The translations under genes were made by a program, and so were the position numbers. Below are positions 44,356 through 53,099 of a stretch of DNA of 64,000 bases, one piece after another (positions within the stretch are counted from its first letter, which is position 1; every line of letters begins with the position of its first letter). This stretch comes from Phycisphaeraceae bacterium (GTDB lineage Bacteria > Planctomycetota > Phycisphaerae > Phycisphaerales > UBA1924): positions 2,080,928 through 2,144,927 of the forward strand of contig JAHBXH010000001.1 in the NCBI GenBank assembly GCA_019636555.1, in the 5' to 3' direction. The notes under the pieces were generated by a model. The model did not search any database. It had not been told where the DNA came from and worked only from the letters and a program-made list of their open reading frames with translations.

Positions 44356-45060
44356 ATGAGCGAGCATGGCAAGAAAGTCGCGATCTTGACCGGGGCGGGC
44401 TCCGGAATCGGCCTGGAAACAGCTCGAATTCTGCACGCAGCGGGATTCCGGCTCATGCTGGTGGGCCGCGATCGAAGAAAGCTCGAAGCAACGGCAGAAG
44501 AGTGTCCCGACGCCGCGATTCATTCGGCCGACATGGCGAATAGCAATGCCGTCGAGGGAATGATCGCCGACGCGGCGACCCGGTTTGGGCGGATCGATGT
44601 TCTCATCAACAACGCCGGCTGGACACTTTTGAAACCCATCTCCGAACACTCTGCAGAGGACATTGATCACATCTTTCGGCTCAACGCCATCGGTCCGTGC
44701 GTCGCGATCGCTCGCGCAATCCCGCACATCGTCGCCTCGGGAGGGGGCTGCATCGTCAACGTCGCGTCAATGGCCGTGGTCAACCCATTCCCGGGCTTGT
44801 TCGCCTACGCCGCGGCAAAGGCGAGCATGTCGCTCATGGTCAAGTCCATCGTGAACGAAGAAGGCAGACACGGAGTTCGCGCGTTCGCGATCGCGCCCGG
44901 CGCCGTTGAGACTCCCCTTCTCCGGAGTCTCTTCGCCGAGCACACCCTGCCTCGTCGTCGCGCGCTCGCGCCGGAAACGGTAGCCAATGTGATTCTCGAA
45001 TGCATTCAAGGAAAGCGGGACGCCGAGAATGGCGGGACCATTCTCTTGCCCAGCCCTTGA
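44356..45060 (+). CDS. short-chain dehydrogenase/reductase
   Basis: 234 residues from ATG at 44356. The Rossmann motif is LTGAGSGIGLE (TGxxxGxG), NNAG occurs at about 87-90, Ser of the catalytic set in NVASMAVVNP, and YAAAK supplies Tyr and Lys. The C-terminal APGAVETPLL is typical of the family. NAD(P)H-linked, cytoplasmic; substrate unknown. It is divergent from the substrate-binding protein (63 bases) and convergent with aspS (13 bases between stops). Confidence 0.85.
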   Translation: MSEHGKKVAILTGAGSGIGLETARILHAAGFRLMLVGRDRRKLEATAEECPDAAIHSADMANSNAVEGMIADAATRFGRIDVLINNAGWTLLKPISEHSAEDIDHIFRLNAIGPCVAIARAIPHIVASGGGCIVNVASMAVVNPFPGLFAYAAAKASMSLMVKSIVNEEGRHGVRAFAIAPGAVETPLLRSLFAEHTLPRRRALAPETVANVILECIQGKRDAENGGTILLPSP

Positions 45061-45073
45061 TTCGCCGGTGAAA

Positions 45074-46927
45074 TCAGCCGGGCTTCACAAAGGTGCTGGC
45101 GACATGCAAGTCCTTGAGCTGCTGAGGCGTCACGGCCGACGGCGTCTTGGTCATGAGGTCGGCGCCGGTCTGCGTTTTGGGGAACGCGATGACATCGCGG
45201 ATGTTGTCCGTGCCGACAAAGTTCATGATGAGCCGATCGAATCCGAACGCGATTCCGGCGTGAGGCGGTGCACCGAACTGAAGCGCCTTGAGCAGGAAAG
45301 AGAATTTTTCCTGCGCCTGCGCGGGCGACATGCCCAGCAGTTGGAAAACCTTGCTCTGCACTGCGCCATCATGAATGCGCACGCTGCCGCCCGCGATCTC
45401 CTGGCCGTTCAGCACGATGTCATAACCCGCCGACACGATCGACTCGATCGTGACCTCGTCGTCCACATCCGCCTTGACGAATGCCTCGGCCTGGTCGTCG
45501 CGCGGTCCCGTGAACGGGTGGTGCATCGCGATCCACTTCCCCGTTTCCTTGTTCTTCTCGAACATCGGGAAGTCGATGACGATGAGGAAATTCCACGGAC
45601 CGCCCTCGGCGCCCGGCTTGGGCACCATGCCCATATCCCGAGCGACCTTCTGACGAAGTTCGCCGATCGCCTTCGTCGCCACCGCATACGTATCGGCAAG
45701 GAAGAACACGGTGTCGCCGGGCTGCATGCCCAGTGCCGCGACGAGTTCGGCCTTGATCGGCTCGACGAACTTGGCAATGCCGGTTTCAAGCGCGCCCTGC
45801 GCGTTCATCTTGACCACGGCAGCGCCGCCGGCACCGAACCCCTTGACGAACTCGGTGTAGCCGTCGGTGATTTTGCGCGTCAGTTTCTCCGCGCCGCCGG
45901 GCACGCGCAACGCCTTGACAACACCTCTGCCGCTGTTGAACTTCGGGCGGTCCGCGCCCTTCGCGAGTGCATCCTTGAAGACGCCGAAGTCGGCCTTTGC
46001 CGCGACCTCGGAAATGTCCTTGATCTTGAGGTCGTAGCGCGTGTCCGGCCGATCGATCCCATAGTCCTCCATCGCCTCGCGATAGGGCATGCGACGGATC
46101 GGCGGCACGTCGTAATTGCACATCTCTTTCCAGAGACGCCGCACAAAACCTTCCATCATCTCCATCACGTGCTCGCGCCGAACAAACGACATCTCGAGGT
46201 CGATCTGCGTGAACTCGGCTTGACGGTCGGCGCGCGGGTCCTCGTCGCGGAAGCAGCGGCAGATCTGCAAATAGCGATCCGCTCCCGCCACCATCAGGAT
46301 CTGCTTGAAGAGCTGCGGGCTCTGCGGCAGCGCGTACCACTCGCCCGGCTGGTGCCGGCTCGGCACGAGGAATTCGCGCGCGCCCTCCGGCGTGCTCTTG
46401 TACAGAATCGGCGTCTCGATTTCGAGAAACCCGTTTTCGTAGAAGTAGTCGCGCGTGACTTTGAGAGCCTTGGCGCGCGTGCCGAGGATGTGCTGCATCT
46501 TCGGACGCCGCAGATCGATGTAGCGATGCTCGAGGCGAAGTTCCTCGTTCGGCAGCTTGCCGCCCTGCGGGTTGTCGTCGGGAAGAAAAGGGGGCGTCTC
46601 GGCTTTGTTCAGAACCTCGAGCTCGTCGACGACGACCTCGATTTTGCCGGTGGCGAGCTTCGGGTTCTCGCCGCCCGTGCGGATGCGCACCTTGCCCTTC
46701 GCGGCAACCACGTACTCGTGGCGCAGCTTGTCCGCCGCGTCCAGGATCGCTTTGTGCGAATCCTCGCCATCGAAGACGAGCTGAGTGAGACCGAAGCGGT
46801 CGCGAAGATCGACGAAGACTAGCCCGGTGCCGTGGCCCCGGTACGAATGAACCCAGCCGTTCAGTGTGACGGTCTGACCGACATCAGAATCGCGGAGTTG
46901 GCCGCATGTGTGCGTGCGACGGAGCAT
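45074..46927 (-). CDS. aspS: aspartyl-tRNA synthetase
   Basis: 617 residues from ATG at 46927 with AAAGGGA about 6 bases upstream. The N-terminal OB fold starts RTHTCGQLRDSDVGQTVTLN; motif 2 is CFRDEDPRADRQAEFTQIDL, motif 3 GIAFGFDRLIMNFVGTDNIR; between them lies the bacterial GAD insert domain (about 300-420). QPGEWYALPQSPQLFKQ and DVIAFPKTQTG are class II AspRS hallmarks. It charges tRNA-Asp with Asp. Whether it also charges tRNA-Asn cannot be told. Divergent from the fluoride riboswitch-crcB operon. Confidence 0.96.
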   Translation of the reverse strand: MLRRTHTCGQLRDSDVGQTVTLNGWVHSYRGHGTGLVFVDLRDRFGLTQLVFDGEDSHKAILDAADKLRHEYVVAAKGKVRIRTGGENPKLATGKIEVVVDELEVLNKAETPPFLPDDNPQGGKLPNEELRLEHRYIDLRRPKMQHILGTRAKALKVTRDYFYENGFLEIETPILYKSTPEGAREFLVPSRHQPGEWYALPQSPQLFKQILMVAGADRYLQICRCFRDEDPRADRQAEFTQIDLEMSFVRREHVMEMMEGFVRRLWKEMCNYDVPPIRRMPYREAMEDYGIDRPDTRYDLKIKDISEVAAKADFGVFKDALAKGADRPKFNSGRGVVKALRVPGGAEKLTRKITDGYTEFVKGFGAGGAAVVKMNAQGALETGIAKFVEPIKAELVAALGMQPGDTVFFLADTYAVATKAIGELRQKVARDMGMVPKPGAEGGPWNFLIVIDFPMFEKNKETGKWIAMHHPFTGPRDDQAEAFVKADVDDEVTIESIVSAGYDIVLNGQEIAGGSVRIHDGAVQSKVFQLLGMSPAQAQEKFSFLLKALQFGAPPHAGIAFGFDRLIMNFVGTDNIRDVIAFPKTQTGADLMTKTPSAVTPQQLKDLHVASTFVKPG

Positions 46928-47038
46928 GAGATCCCTTTTCAAAAATGGACGGCGACTATAGGAAAGTCCGGCGCGCGGAATCGCCTCTCGAGATGATCTC
47001 ACGCCACTCGATCGCCGATTGGTTGTCTAACATCTGAT

Positions 47039-47107
47039 GGCGATGGAGTCCGCCGCTCGCTCCGCGAGAAACCGGCGCCCGCGAAGGGCCGACCTGATGA
47101 CTCCTAC
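47039..47107 (+). promoter_or_regulatory. fluoride riboswitch (crcB motif)
   Basis: The 5' conserved block GGCGATGGAGTCCGCC is at 47039-47054, AAAC at about 47068-47071, a GCCC/GGGC stem at about 47076-47089, and the 3' conserved block CTGATGACTCCTAC at 47094-47107. GGAGT (47045-47049) can pair with ACTCC (47100-47104), the diagnostic pseudoknot. CTCCTAC (47101-47107) is also a perfect complement of GTAGGAG (47142-47148), the ribosome site of crcB, giving a translational ON switch when fluoride binds. Confidence 0.9.
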
Positions 47108-47153
47108 TCAACTGGTTGCGGGCTTTCCGCACGCGGTTTGCGTAGGAGTTTTC

Positions 47154-47552
47154 GTGGCCGTCAATGTTCTTCTCAATTCCTCGCTCGTCTTCCTCGGCGC
47201 TGGCGCAGGAGGGTTGCTCCGCTACTGGATCGGCGCTGCCGTTCAGAACTGGTGGGGATCGACTTTTCCGATCGGCACCCTCCTCGTCAATGTTTCAGGG
47301 TGTCTCGCGATGGGGTTTTTCGCGACAGCGTGGATGGGGCCGGTGCTCGTGCGCGAGGAATGCCGGATCGCGATTCTGATCGGAGTGCTCGGCGGCTACA
47401 CCACATTCTCGACCTTCGGCCGCGAGACGCTCGAACTCATCTCCCGGGGCGAGTGGATTCGCGCCGGCGCGTATGTACTGGCGAGCGTGTTTGTGAGTCT
47501 TGTCGCGGTTTGGGCGGGCGCCGTCGCGGCGCACAAGATCTATGGAGCCTGA
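47154..47552 (+). CDS. crcB: CrcB/Fluc fluoride channel
   Basis: 132 residues from a GTG at 47154; ATGs at 47037 and 47097 lie inside the riboswitch and are rejected, while AGGAG at 47144-47148 fits this GTG. Four membrane helices carry LGAGAGGLLRYWIG, TLLVNVSGCLAMGFF with the Fluc Asn/Ser-Gly motif, LIGVLGGYTTFSTFGRETL with the conserved Gly-Gly-Tyr-Thr-Thr-Phe-Ser-Thr-Phe string. Fluc dimers let F- leave the cell selectively. Length is standard. DUF190 follows 2 bases after the stop. Confidence 0.93.
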   Translation: MAVNVLLNSSLVFLGAGAGGLLRYWIGAAVQNWWGSTFPIGTLLVNVSGCLAMGFFATAWMGPVLVREECRIAILIGVLGGYTTFSTFGRETLELISRGEWIRAGAYVLASVFVSLVAVWAGAVAAHKIYGA

Positions 47553-47554
47553 GA

Positions 47555-47935
47555 ATGGGAACTCCCCTCGCACACGGAATCTTTCATCCGCCGGCTCCTG
47601 CCCGGCGGCTCACGATCTACATCGGCGAGTCCGATCGGTGGCACGGGAAACCCCTGTACGAGGAGATCGTTCTCAAGGCGAGAGAATTGCACCTCGCCGG
47701 CGCAACAGTTCTGCGGGGGCCGATGGGATTCGGAGCGGACAGCCGCATCCACACAACAAAGATTCTGCGCTTGAGCGAAGATCTTCCGATTGTCGTGCAG
47801 ATCGTCGACAGCGCCGCAAACGTGTCGCTCCTGCTCGCGGAGCTTGAGGGCATGGTCAGCGGGGGGCTTGTGACGGTGGAGGACGTGGGCGTCGCAATCT
47901 ACAGCCCATCCGCAAAGTCTTCCGGCCGGGTTTGA
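47555..47935 (+). CDS. DUF190 family protein, partner of crcB
   Basis: 126 residues from ATG at 47555, immediately after the crcB stop. The DUF190 (PF02641-type) pattern is seen: RRLTIYIGESDRWHGKPLYE, EIVLKARELHLAGATVLRG and MGFGADSRIHTTKILRLSED, then LPIVVQIVDSA. It forms a GlnB-like ferredoxin fold in known members. DUF190 genes are often next to crcB in bacteria, so a supporting role in fluoride tolerance is likely; the biochemical function is not known. The SpoIIE gene ends 1 base after its stop on the other strand. Confidence 0.88.
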   Translation: MGTPLAHGIFHPPAPARRLTIYIGESDRWHGKPLYEEIVLKARELHLAGATVLRGPMGFGADSRIHTTKILRLSEDLPIVVQIVDSAANVSLLLAELEGMVSGGLVTVEDVGVAIYSPSAKSSGRV

Positions 47936-47936
47936 C

Positions 47937-49232
47937 TTACTTCGTTCGGCGGATCGCGACAAGAGTCTGATCGTCCGTCGGTGCGGTTCCGGCACGGAAT
48001 CTGGTGACTTCTTCTTGAATTCGTGCGACGCATTCTTCCGCGGAGTCCTTCGCGTGGCGGATCAGCAACTCATCAAGCCGCGCTTCGCCGAAGAGCTCTC
48101 TCGCACCTTCCCGATTCGGCGGCGCCATTGCTTCGGTGATTCCGTCGGTGTACAGAAGCAGCAAATCGCCCGGCTTGATCATCGCGGTTGCTTCCGGATA
48201 CGACTGATCTTCCAGAATGCCCAGCGGCAGACCGCCCGCTTCATTCAACTCCAGAATCCGGCCGTCGCGCAGCAGCCGCGGCGGATTGTGCCCGGCCGAG
48301 GAATACACAAACTTTCCGCTCGCCGGATCGAGTGTCGCGTAGAAACCGGTCACGAACGAACCCAGCGGCGTGTACGACTTCGCGAGATGTGAATTCAGAT
48401 GGCCCAGCACTTCCGTCACCGGCTTCGGCGAGCCCGGTCGAGTGTGCGCGATCGCGTGCGTGATCGCCATCAGAACCGCCGCCGGAGTTCCGTGTCCCGA
48501 GACGTCGGCGATGAAGACTCCCCACTCCTTCTCACCGATGGGGAAAAAGTCGTAGTAATCGCCGCCCGCGCGGGCGCTCGTCTGGTACCACGCCGCGATG
48601 TCGAAGCCGTCGATCCGAGGGAGCTCCTTCGGGAGCAGCGACCGCTGGATTTCGCCGACTGCCTGCAACTCTCGATCCAGATTCGCAAGCGCAAGCGCGA
48701 GCTGATTGCGGAGCACGAGATTCTGCGTGCCGCGCCCGAACAAGCCCGCCTGCCAGTGCATCATCGGCAGCATCGATTCATCGAATTCCTCACCCGGCGC
48801 GAGCAGCGAAATCCCGATGTTCAATCCCTTCCCGTCTTCATACTGCGGCAGCGCGATCAGCGTGTGAAATCCCTCGAGATAGAACCAGGCCGGATCGTCC
48901 TTCGCAAGCCGCTTGTCCAAGTCCGTGATGACAAGCGGCTTGTCCGCATAGGCCACTTCGCCGAGAATGCCGCCCGACAACACCGGCAACTTCTCGCGCT
49001 GCGTCCACGGATTGAAGTGCTCGGTAAACCGCGATGACCGGGTAATCAGGTACTTCGGAGGATCGACGCCGCGCCGAGAGAGCGAGAGGTAATGGTCCAT
49101 CGGCCAGAGTTCACCGACGCCGTCCCAATAGACCTCCACCATCTGATTCGGGTCGGTGATGCCCGAAACAGACTTCATGGTCTTGTCGATGATCTCGAGT
49201 TCTTCGCGCCACGGACGCCGACGTTGAAGCAT
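47937..49232 (-). CDS. SpoIIE/RsbU-type PP2C Ser/Thr phosphatase with N-terminal GAF-like sensor
   Basis: 431 residues from ATG at 49232. Residues about 25-175 look like a GAF domain (ITDPNQMVEVYWDGVGELW, then FYLEGFHTLIALPQY). The C-terminal SpoIIE domain (about 185-431) starts EIQRSLLPKELPRIDGFDIA and has RAGGDYYDFF, VFIADVSGHGTPAAVLMA, YSSAGHNPPRLLRDG, LPLGI, LLLYTDGITEA and a final TDDQTLVAIR, so the metal-binding Asp residues (GGDY, DVSGHG, DGITEA, DDQT) are all there. Such proteins dephosphorylate anti-anti-sigma factors in partner-switching stress pathways. No anti-sigma partner is adjacent. Confidence 0.9.
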   Translation of the reverse strand: MLQRRRPWREELEIIDKTMKSVSGITDPNQMVEVYWDGVGELWPMDHYLSLSRRGVDPPKYLITRSSRFTEHFNPWTQREKLPVLSGGILGEVAYADKPLVITDLDKRLAKDDPAWFYLEGFHTLIALPQYEDGKGLNIGISLLAPGEEFDESMLPMMHWQAGLFGRGTQNLVLRNQLALALANLDRELQAVGEIQRSLLPKELPRIDGFDIAAWYQTSARAGGDYYDFFPIGEKEWGVFIADVSGHGTPAAVLMAITHAIAHTRPGSPKPVTEVLGHLNSHLAKSYTPLGSFVTGFYATLDPASGKFVYSSAGHNPPRLLRDGRILELNEAGGLPLGILEDQSYPEATAMIKPGDLLLLYTDGITEAMAPPNREGARELFGEARLDELLIRHAKDSAEECVARIQEEVTRFRAGTAPTDDQTLVAIRRTK

Positions 49233-49268
49233 GGCCAATGGTATCGGCGAGGGCCCCGGCGCTGTCCG

Positions 49269-50309
49269 CTACGCCGGCTCCGTCAGCGCGAGCATCGCGA
49301 ACGTCGCGAGCCAGTGCTCACCCATGTAGTCGCCGGTGACGTGCGGCAGCGCGGCATCGAGGTGAGTCTGGTACGCCTTGGTCGCAAGTTCCCGCCGCGG
49401 ATCGCCTTCGGGAAGCGTCTCGCCGATTGCCCGCCAGCACCACGCGCGGCTGAGGTTGAGCCCGTCGAGGTGCGTGATCTGGCCATCGGTCCTGTCGCTG
49501 ACAAACGCGGGAGTGAAGAGCGTTCGAGGTTCCTCATTGCGGAGATCGGGCAAAAAGCGAGCGAACCAAGGGAGAAACTCTTCCCGGGGCAGCACGCGGC
49601 GCATGCACTCGGCTTCGACCAAACACGGCGAAAGAAAGTCCGAACCGTCCGGCTCCCATGCCGGATAGTGTGCGTCCGCGCCGTACCACTGTCGCGCCTT
49701 CCCGATGAACGCATCCGCCAACTCGTGATTTTTCGCGGCGCGAGCATAATCGAGGCTGATCGCCAAGGCGAATGCTGTGTTCGTGTGTGTGCCGACCCGA
49801 ATCGGGTAGGTCGCCTTCGGCAGAAACGCGAGGAATCGCTGAACAAATGCCTCAGTCAGCGGCGCAAGTGCTTGACTCCACCTCAATAGACATTCCGAAG
49901 TGCTCGGATCAATACCGGGCGCCGCAGGCGACTTCAGTTCTGCCGCCAGCTTGAGGAGCCATCCCCAGCCGTACGGACGCTCGAATGTGGCGCGGAGCGG
50001 CTGCGAGAGATACTCGGCCTCCTTCGCAACATTGTCGGTGGAGAAGCGCTCATCAAGCAAGCCGCGCAGCTCGCGCGCCTGCGAGAGCCCTGGATACAGC
50101 CGCAGCGCGCGGATCAACAGCCAGTGCCCGTGCACGCAGGAGTGCCAGTCGAAAGAGCCGTAGAAAATCGGGTGAAGCTCGCGCGGACCCTTGACCTCCG
50201 CGGCGTTGTTCATCACGTGGTCGAGCTTGTTCGGATACTCGCGCCCGATGTGATTCAAGACGACGGCGACAAAGTGATCGATCACGTCCTCGGCGCTTCG
50301 TGTTCTCAT
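49269..50309 (-). CDS. DUF2891 family protein
   Basis: 346 residues from ATG at 50309. The conserved string FYGSFDWHSCVHGHWLLIRA (about 49-68), RPYGWGWLLKLAAEL, GTHTNTAFALAISLDYARA, PSGSDFLSP-like WEPDGSDFLSPCLVEAECM and GLNLSRAWCWRAIGETL identify DUF2891, an all-helical (alpha/alpha toroid-like) family. His and Asp residues in these motifs could form an active site of glycosidase or lyase type; that is inference. No signal peptide. It precedes the SpoIIE gene by 36 bases on the same strand and may be cotranscribed. Confidence 0.85.
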   Translation of the reverse strand: MRTRSAEDVIDHFVAVVLNHIGREYPNKLDHVMNNAAEVKGPRELHPIFYGSFDWHSCVHGHWLLIRALRLYPGLSQARELRGLLDERFSTDNVAKEAEYLSQPLRATFERPYGWGWLLKLAAELKSPAAPGIDPSTSECLLRWSQALAPLTEAFVQRFLAFLPKATYPIRVGTHTNTAFALAISLDYARAAKNHELADAFIGKARQWYGADAHYPAWEPDGSDFLSPCLVEAECMRRVLPREEFLPWFARFLPDLRNEEPRTLFTPAFVSDRTDGQITHLDGLNLSRAWCWRAIGETLPEGDPRRELATKAYQTHLDAALPHVTGDYMGEHWLATFAMLALTEPA

Positions 50310-50468
50310 CTGCGCATGCTATCCGCAGATGAAACCGGCCCAATCCTTTGTTTTTTTGGCCGAATCGCGAGTTTCGGGGCAGACCCGAACACTTGTTGTA
50401 CACTGAATCAAGTGTCACGCATTCCGCCTCGGGTGGCGGATCGGCGTGACCTTTTCAGGAGTCGACCA

Positions 50469-51128
50469 ATGAGCAAACAAACGGTCATCGTGGCAATGGG
50501 AATCTCAGTCGTCGGGCTTCTCGCGGCGGTCGGCTCGATCGCCATGGGAGATCCTTCCAAGGACATGAAGCCCGCCGGTCAGCCAATGGACATGCAGCTC
50601 CCGCCGGGCTGGACGCCGCAGGACATGCAGGCATGCATGGAAGCCGGTACTCCGGGCGAACAGCACAAGGTCTTGGCGTCGGGCGCCGGAAAGTGGAACG
50701 GAAAGAACCAGATGTGGATGGCGCCCGACACGCCGCCGATGGCGAGCGAGTGCGTGGCCACGATCACGCCCATCATGGACGGTCGCTACACCAAGTGTGA
50801 AATCACCGGCGATATGCCCGGCATGGGACCTTTCACAGGCTTCGGCATCTACGGCTTCGACAACGTGAGCAAGCAGTATGTTTCTTCGTGGATCGACAAC
50901 ATGAGCACGGGCATGCTCCAGGGAACGGGCGAACTCTCTGAGAACGGGAAGGTCCTGACCTGGAACTACACGTACAACTGCCCCATCACCAAGAAGCAGA
51001 CGCCGATGCGCGAAGTCGAGACCATCACGGGACCGAATTCCAAGACACTCGAAATGTGGGGGATCGATCCCAAGAGCGGCAAGGAATTCAAAATGATGAA
51101 GATCGATTTCACTCGTCAGTCGTCGTAA
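50469..51128 (+). CDS. exported DUF1579 family protein
   Basis: 219 residues from ATG at 50469 with AGGAG 8 bases upstream. A signal peptide or anchor (VIVAMGISVVGLLAAVGSIA) is followed by a Met/Pro-rich stretch (MKPAGQPMDMQLPPGW). The DUF1579 part begins near residue 65: GEQHKVLASGAGKWNGKNQM, then DGRYTKCEITGDMPGMGPFT, GFGIYGFDNVSKQYVSSWID and GTGELSENGKVLTW. It is a beta-barrel-like family common in planctomycetes, without known function. A terminator at 51182 ends the unit, so it is probably a single-gene transcript. Confidence 0.85.
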   Translation: MSKQTVIVAMGISVVGLLAAVGSIAMGDPSKDMKPAGQPMDMQLPPGWTPQDMQACMEAGTPGEQHKVLASGAGKWNGKNQMWMAPDTPPMASECVATITPIMDGRYTKCEITGDMPGMGPFTGFGIYGFDNVSKQYVSSWIDNMSTGMLQGTGELSENGKVLTWNYTYNCPITKKQTPMREVETITGPNSKTLEMWGIDPKSGKEFKMMKIDFTRQSS

Positions 51129-51181
51129 ACATTTTACCGGCAAACGTAGCGATCGCGCACAGAGTGATCGCGTGAAACCAG

Positions 51182-51207
51182 CCCGCGCCCGAGCGCGGGT
51201 TTTCTTT
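51182..51207 (+). terminator. rho-independent terminator after the DUF1579 gene
   Basis: CCCGCGC (51182-51188), loop CCGA, GCGCGGG (51193-51199), then TTTTCTTT. It is 53 bases after the DUF1579 stop and could also shield the convergent beta-helix gene ending at 51236. Confidence 0.85.
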
Positions 51208-51235
51208 GCTGTCGTCTCGCTCGCGCAAGTGTTCG

Positions 51236-52969
51236 CTAGTCGATCACGGCTTTTCTATCGTACACAACCGGCTCGCCTTGATCATTGATCACATGGCAGA
51301 TGCCGCTGTCGGCATGCCCGTTCAAGCGGATCGTGACCAAGTGGCGCATCTTGATTCCCGGGCCGGTCGGTGTTTCGATCGCGGTGTCCGCAATGATCGG
51401 CGCCCGCCAGAATACGCAGTAGACCCCGAGCCCCCACGCCTCGTGCGTGGTCACATGATCCGCAACTTTGTACGAAGCAAAGCCGTTCACGCCATCGTGC
51501 ATCCATGCTTCCTGATACGGCGGGTCGTACGGCATCTCGGATTGATAGAAGAAAACGCGTCCTCCGTTTCCGTTCCACACCGTCTGGTATTCCTGGCAGT
51601 GTTCGACGAACAGACCGTACATCGTCACATCATCACCGCGGACGATGAGGCCGTTCTGATTCTCGTTGACGTTCCACTTCGCGCCCGCGCCATGGTCGGC
51701 GCGCCACAGCCACAAGTTGTCCCCCACCACGTTGTGGCTATTGATCGTGACAAAACTCCACGCCGAGCCGATTGAAGCGCCGCCGGCGCGGCAGAAGACA
51801 TCAAACAAAAACACCGGGTCCGCGGCATGGTAAAGAGACGAATCGGGATCACCGACCTCAAGCAGTGTTGGCGAAGGCGCTTCCCCCGCGTCGATCAGGA
51901 TGCCGGATATCAGAACTCCGTTGACGTCGGCCACCGTCATCGCCGGTTGAGCGCGCTCCGGGATTAGGGTGGGATATCCCAGACCCAGCACCACCGTCCC
52001 CGGCGAGGAGACGCGGATCGGGGTATCGATTCTGTAAATGCCCGGTGTGAGAAGCAGATGCTTGCCCGAAGCAAGCGCCACGTTGATCGAGCTTGAGTTG
52101 TCTCGATCGGATTTCGCGATGTAAAAGTGCTCGATCGCAATCGGGGTGCCGCGCGGCGAATCTGATTCCCACGTCGTTCCGACAGTTTCGTGCCGAAGCG
52201 GCGGGACCATGACGAAATAGCGGCTGCCTTCAACAAATAGGTACGGCTTCTCGCGCTCGATCGGCGCTCGGTCAATCACCGTGAATGGCTTTTCGGGCCA
52301 CTCGCCGGCCGGCGGATTTTCGCAGCCGACGAAAACCATGTTCCAATTGCCGCCGGACCATTGTCCCCAATTGCAGTTGCGCGAAGACCACTGCTGCTGA
52401 GAACCGGAAGTGACCTCGCCGTCGATCTTGCAATCGGCAAGGACGCCGCCGCTCGACCAGCCGTGATCGGCAAGAACCAGGTCGCCTTTCACGTGCACGC
52501 GGCGCATGGACGCGCCCTGCGATACGGCCCACATATTCGGAGTTTCAATCTGGGTCGGTGCGATCGCGAGATTCTCGACGCACCGCCAGAAATTGCAGGT
52601 CGCGTTGCCCTTCATCCACTTCGCATTCGTTCGCACCGCGCCGTTGATCTCGACATCGTCGGGCGTCGCGCCCAGACCTGCGACATGCGTATAGAAACCC
52701 ACCTGCATGTCGAGGTCGTATTTCCCCGGCTTGAAGAGAAGCGCGTAGCGATCTGTTCCGAACTGACTCTTCTCCTGGCGCGCAAAGACCGCATCGACGT
52801 GCTTCTGCACATCCGGCATCGATGGATCGAAGACAAAGACATTGGGACCGAAGTCCGGATGGGCGCTTGTCGGACCTTCGAGCGGCGCTCGATGCGTCTG
52901 GCACCCGGCCAGCGCGCCGAGCCCGACGATCAGAATTGGCGGCAATATGTTCGAAATGCGAATCTGCAT
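51236..52969 (-). CDS. right-handed beta-helix lipoprotein (pectate-lyase/GH55-like fold)
   Basis: 577 residues from ATG at 52969. A lipobox LAGC (Cys about 23) follows the hydrophobic segment, so it should be lipid-anchored. Motifs: FKPGKYDLDMQVGFYTHVAG, GLGATPDDVEINGAV, NATCNFWRCVENLAI, WAVSQGASMRRVHVKGDL, WSSGGVLADCKIDG and SGSQQQWSSRN; the second half has LTPGIYRIDTPIRVSSPGTV and beta-helix coils to ADSGICHVIN. The pattern recalls a family I associate with actinobacterial secreted proteins of the two-helix GH55-like type. Role is probably binding or cutting a polysaccharide; catalytic residues cannot be named. Confidence 0.75.
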   Translation of the reverse strand: MQIRISNILPPILIVGLGALAGCQTHRAPLEGPTSAHPDFGPNVFVFDPSMPDVQKHVDAVFARQEKSQFGTDRYALLFKPGKYDLDMQVGFYTHVAGLGATPDDVEINGAVRTNAKWMKGNATCNFWRCVENLAIAPTQIETPNMWAVSQGASMRRVHVKGDLVLADHGWSSGGVLADCKIDGEVTSGSQQQWSSRNCNWGQWSGGNWNMVFVGCENPPAGEWPEKPFTVIDRAPIEREKPYLFVEGSRYFVMVPPLRHETVGTTWESDSPRGTPIAIEHFYIAKSDRDNSSSINVALASGKHLLLTPGIYRIDTPIRVSSPGTVVLGLGYPTLIPERAQPAMTVADVNGVLISGILIDAGEAPSPTLLEVGDPDSSLYHAADPVFLFDVFCRAGGASIGSAWSFVTINSHNVVGDNLWLWRADHGAGAKWNVNENQNGLIVRGDDVTMYGLFVEHCQEYQTVWNGNGGRVFFYQSEMPYDPPYQEAWMHDGVNGFASYKVADHVTTHEAWGLGVYCVFWRAPIIADTAIETPTGPGIKMRHLVTIRLNGHADSGICHVINDQGEPVVYDRKAVID

Positions 52970-53099
52970 GAGTCGGCGCTCTGCCTTGCTGCCAGAGTAA
53001 GGCAGAAACCGCCGGCTGTTTTGACGCGATCAATAGAATCTGCTCCGTTACAAATCCGGCGTGCAGTTTCATGGCACAAGCAATCTGTAGAATCGGTCC

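Noticed and set aside
45029-46822. 597-codon open frame antisense to aspS
   Set aside because: Its translation is full of Arg/Leu/His runs, matches no family and lies exactly over a canonical AspRS with all class II motifs; it is a high-GC shadow frame.
47037-47153. crcB start at ATG 47037 or 47097
   Set aside because: Both lie within the fluoride riboswitch aptamer; the proper ribosome site AGGAG and GTG start are at 47144-47156, and the protein then has the normal family length.
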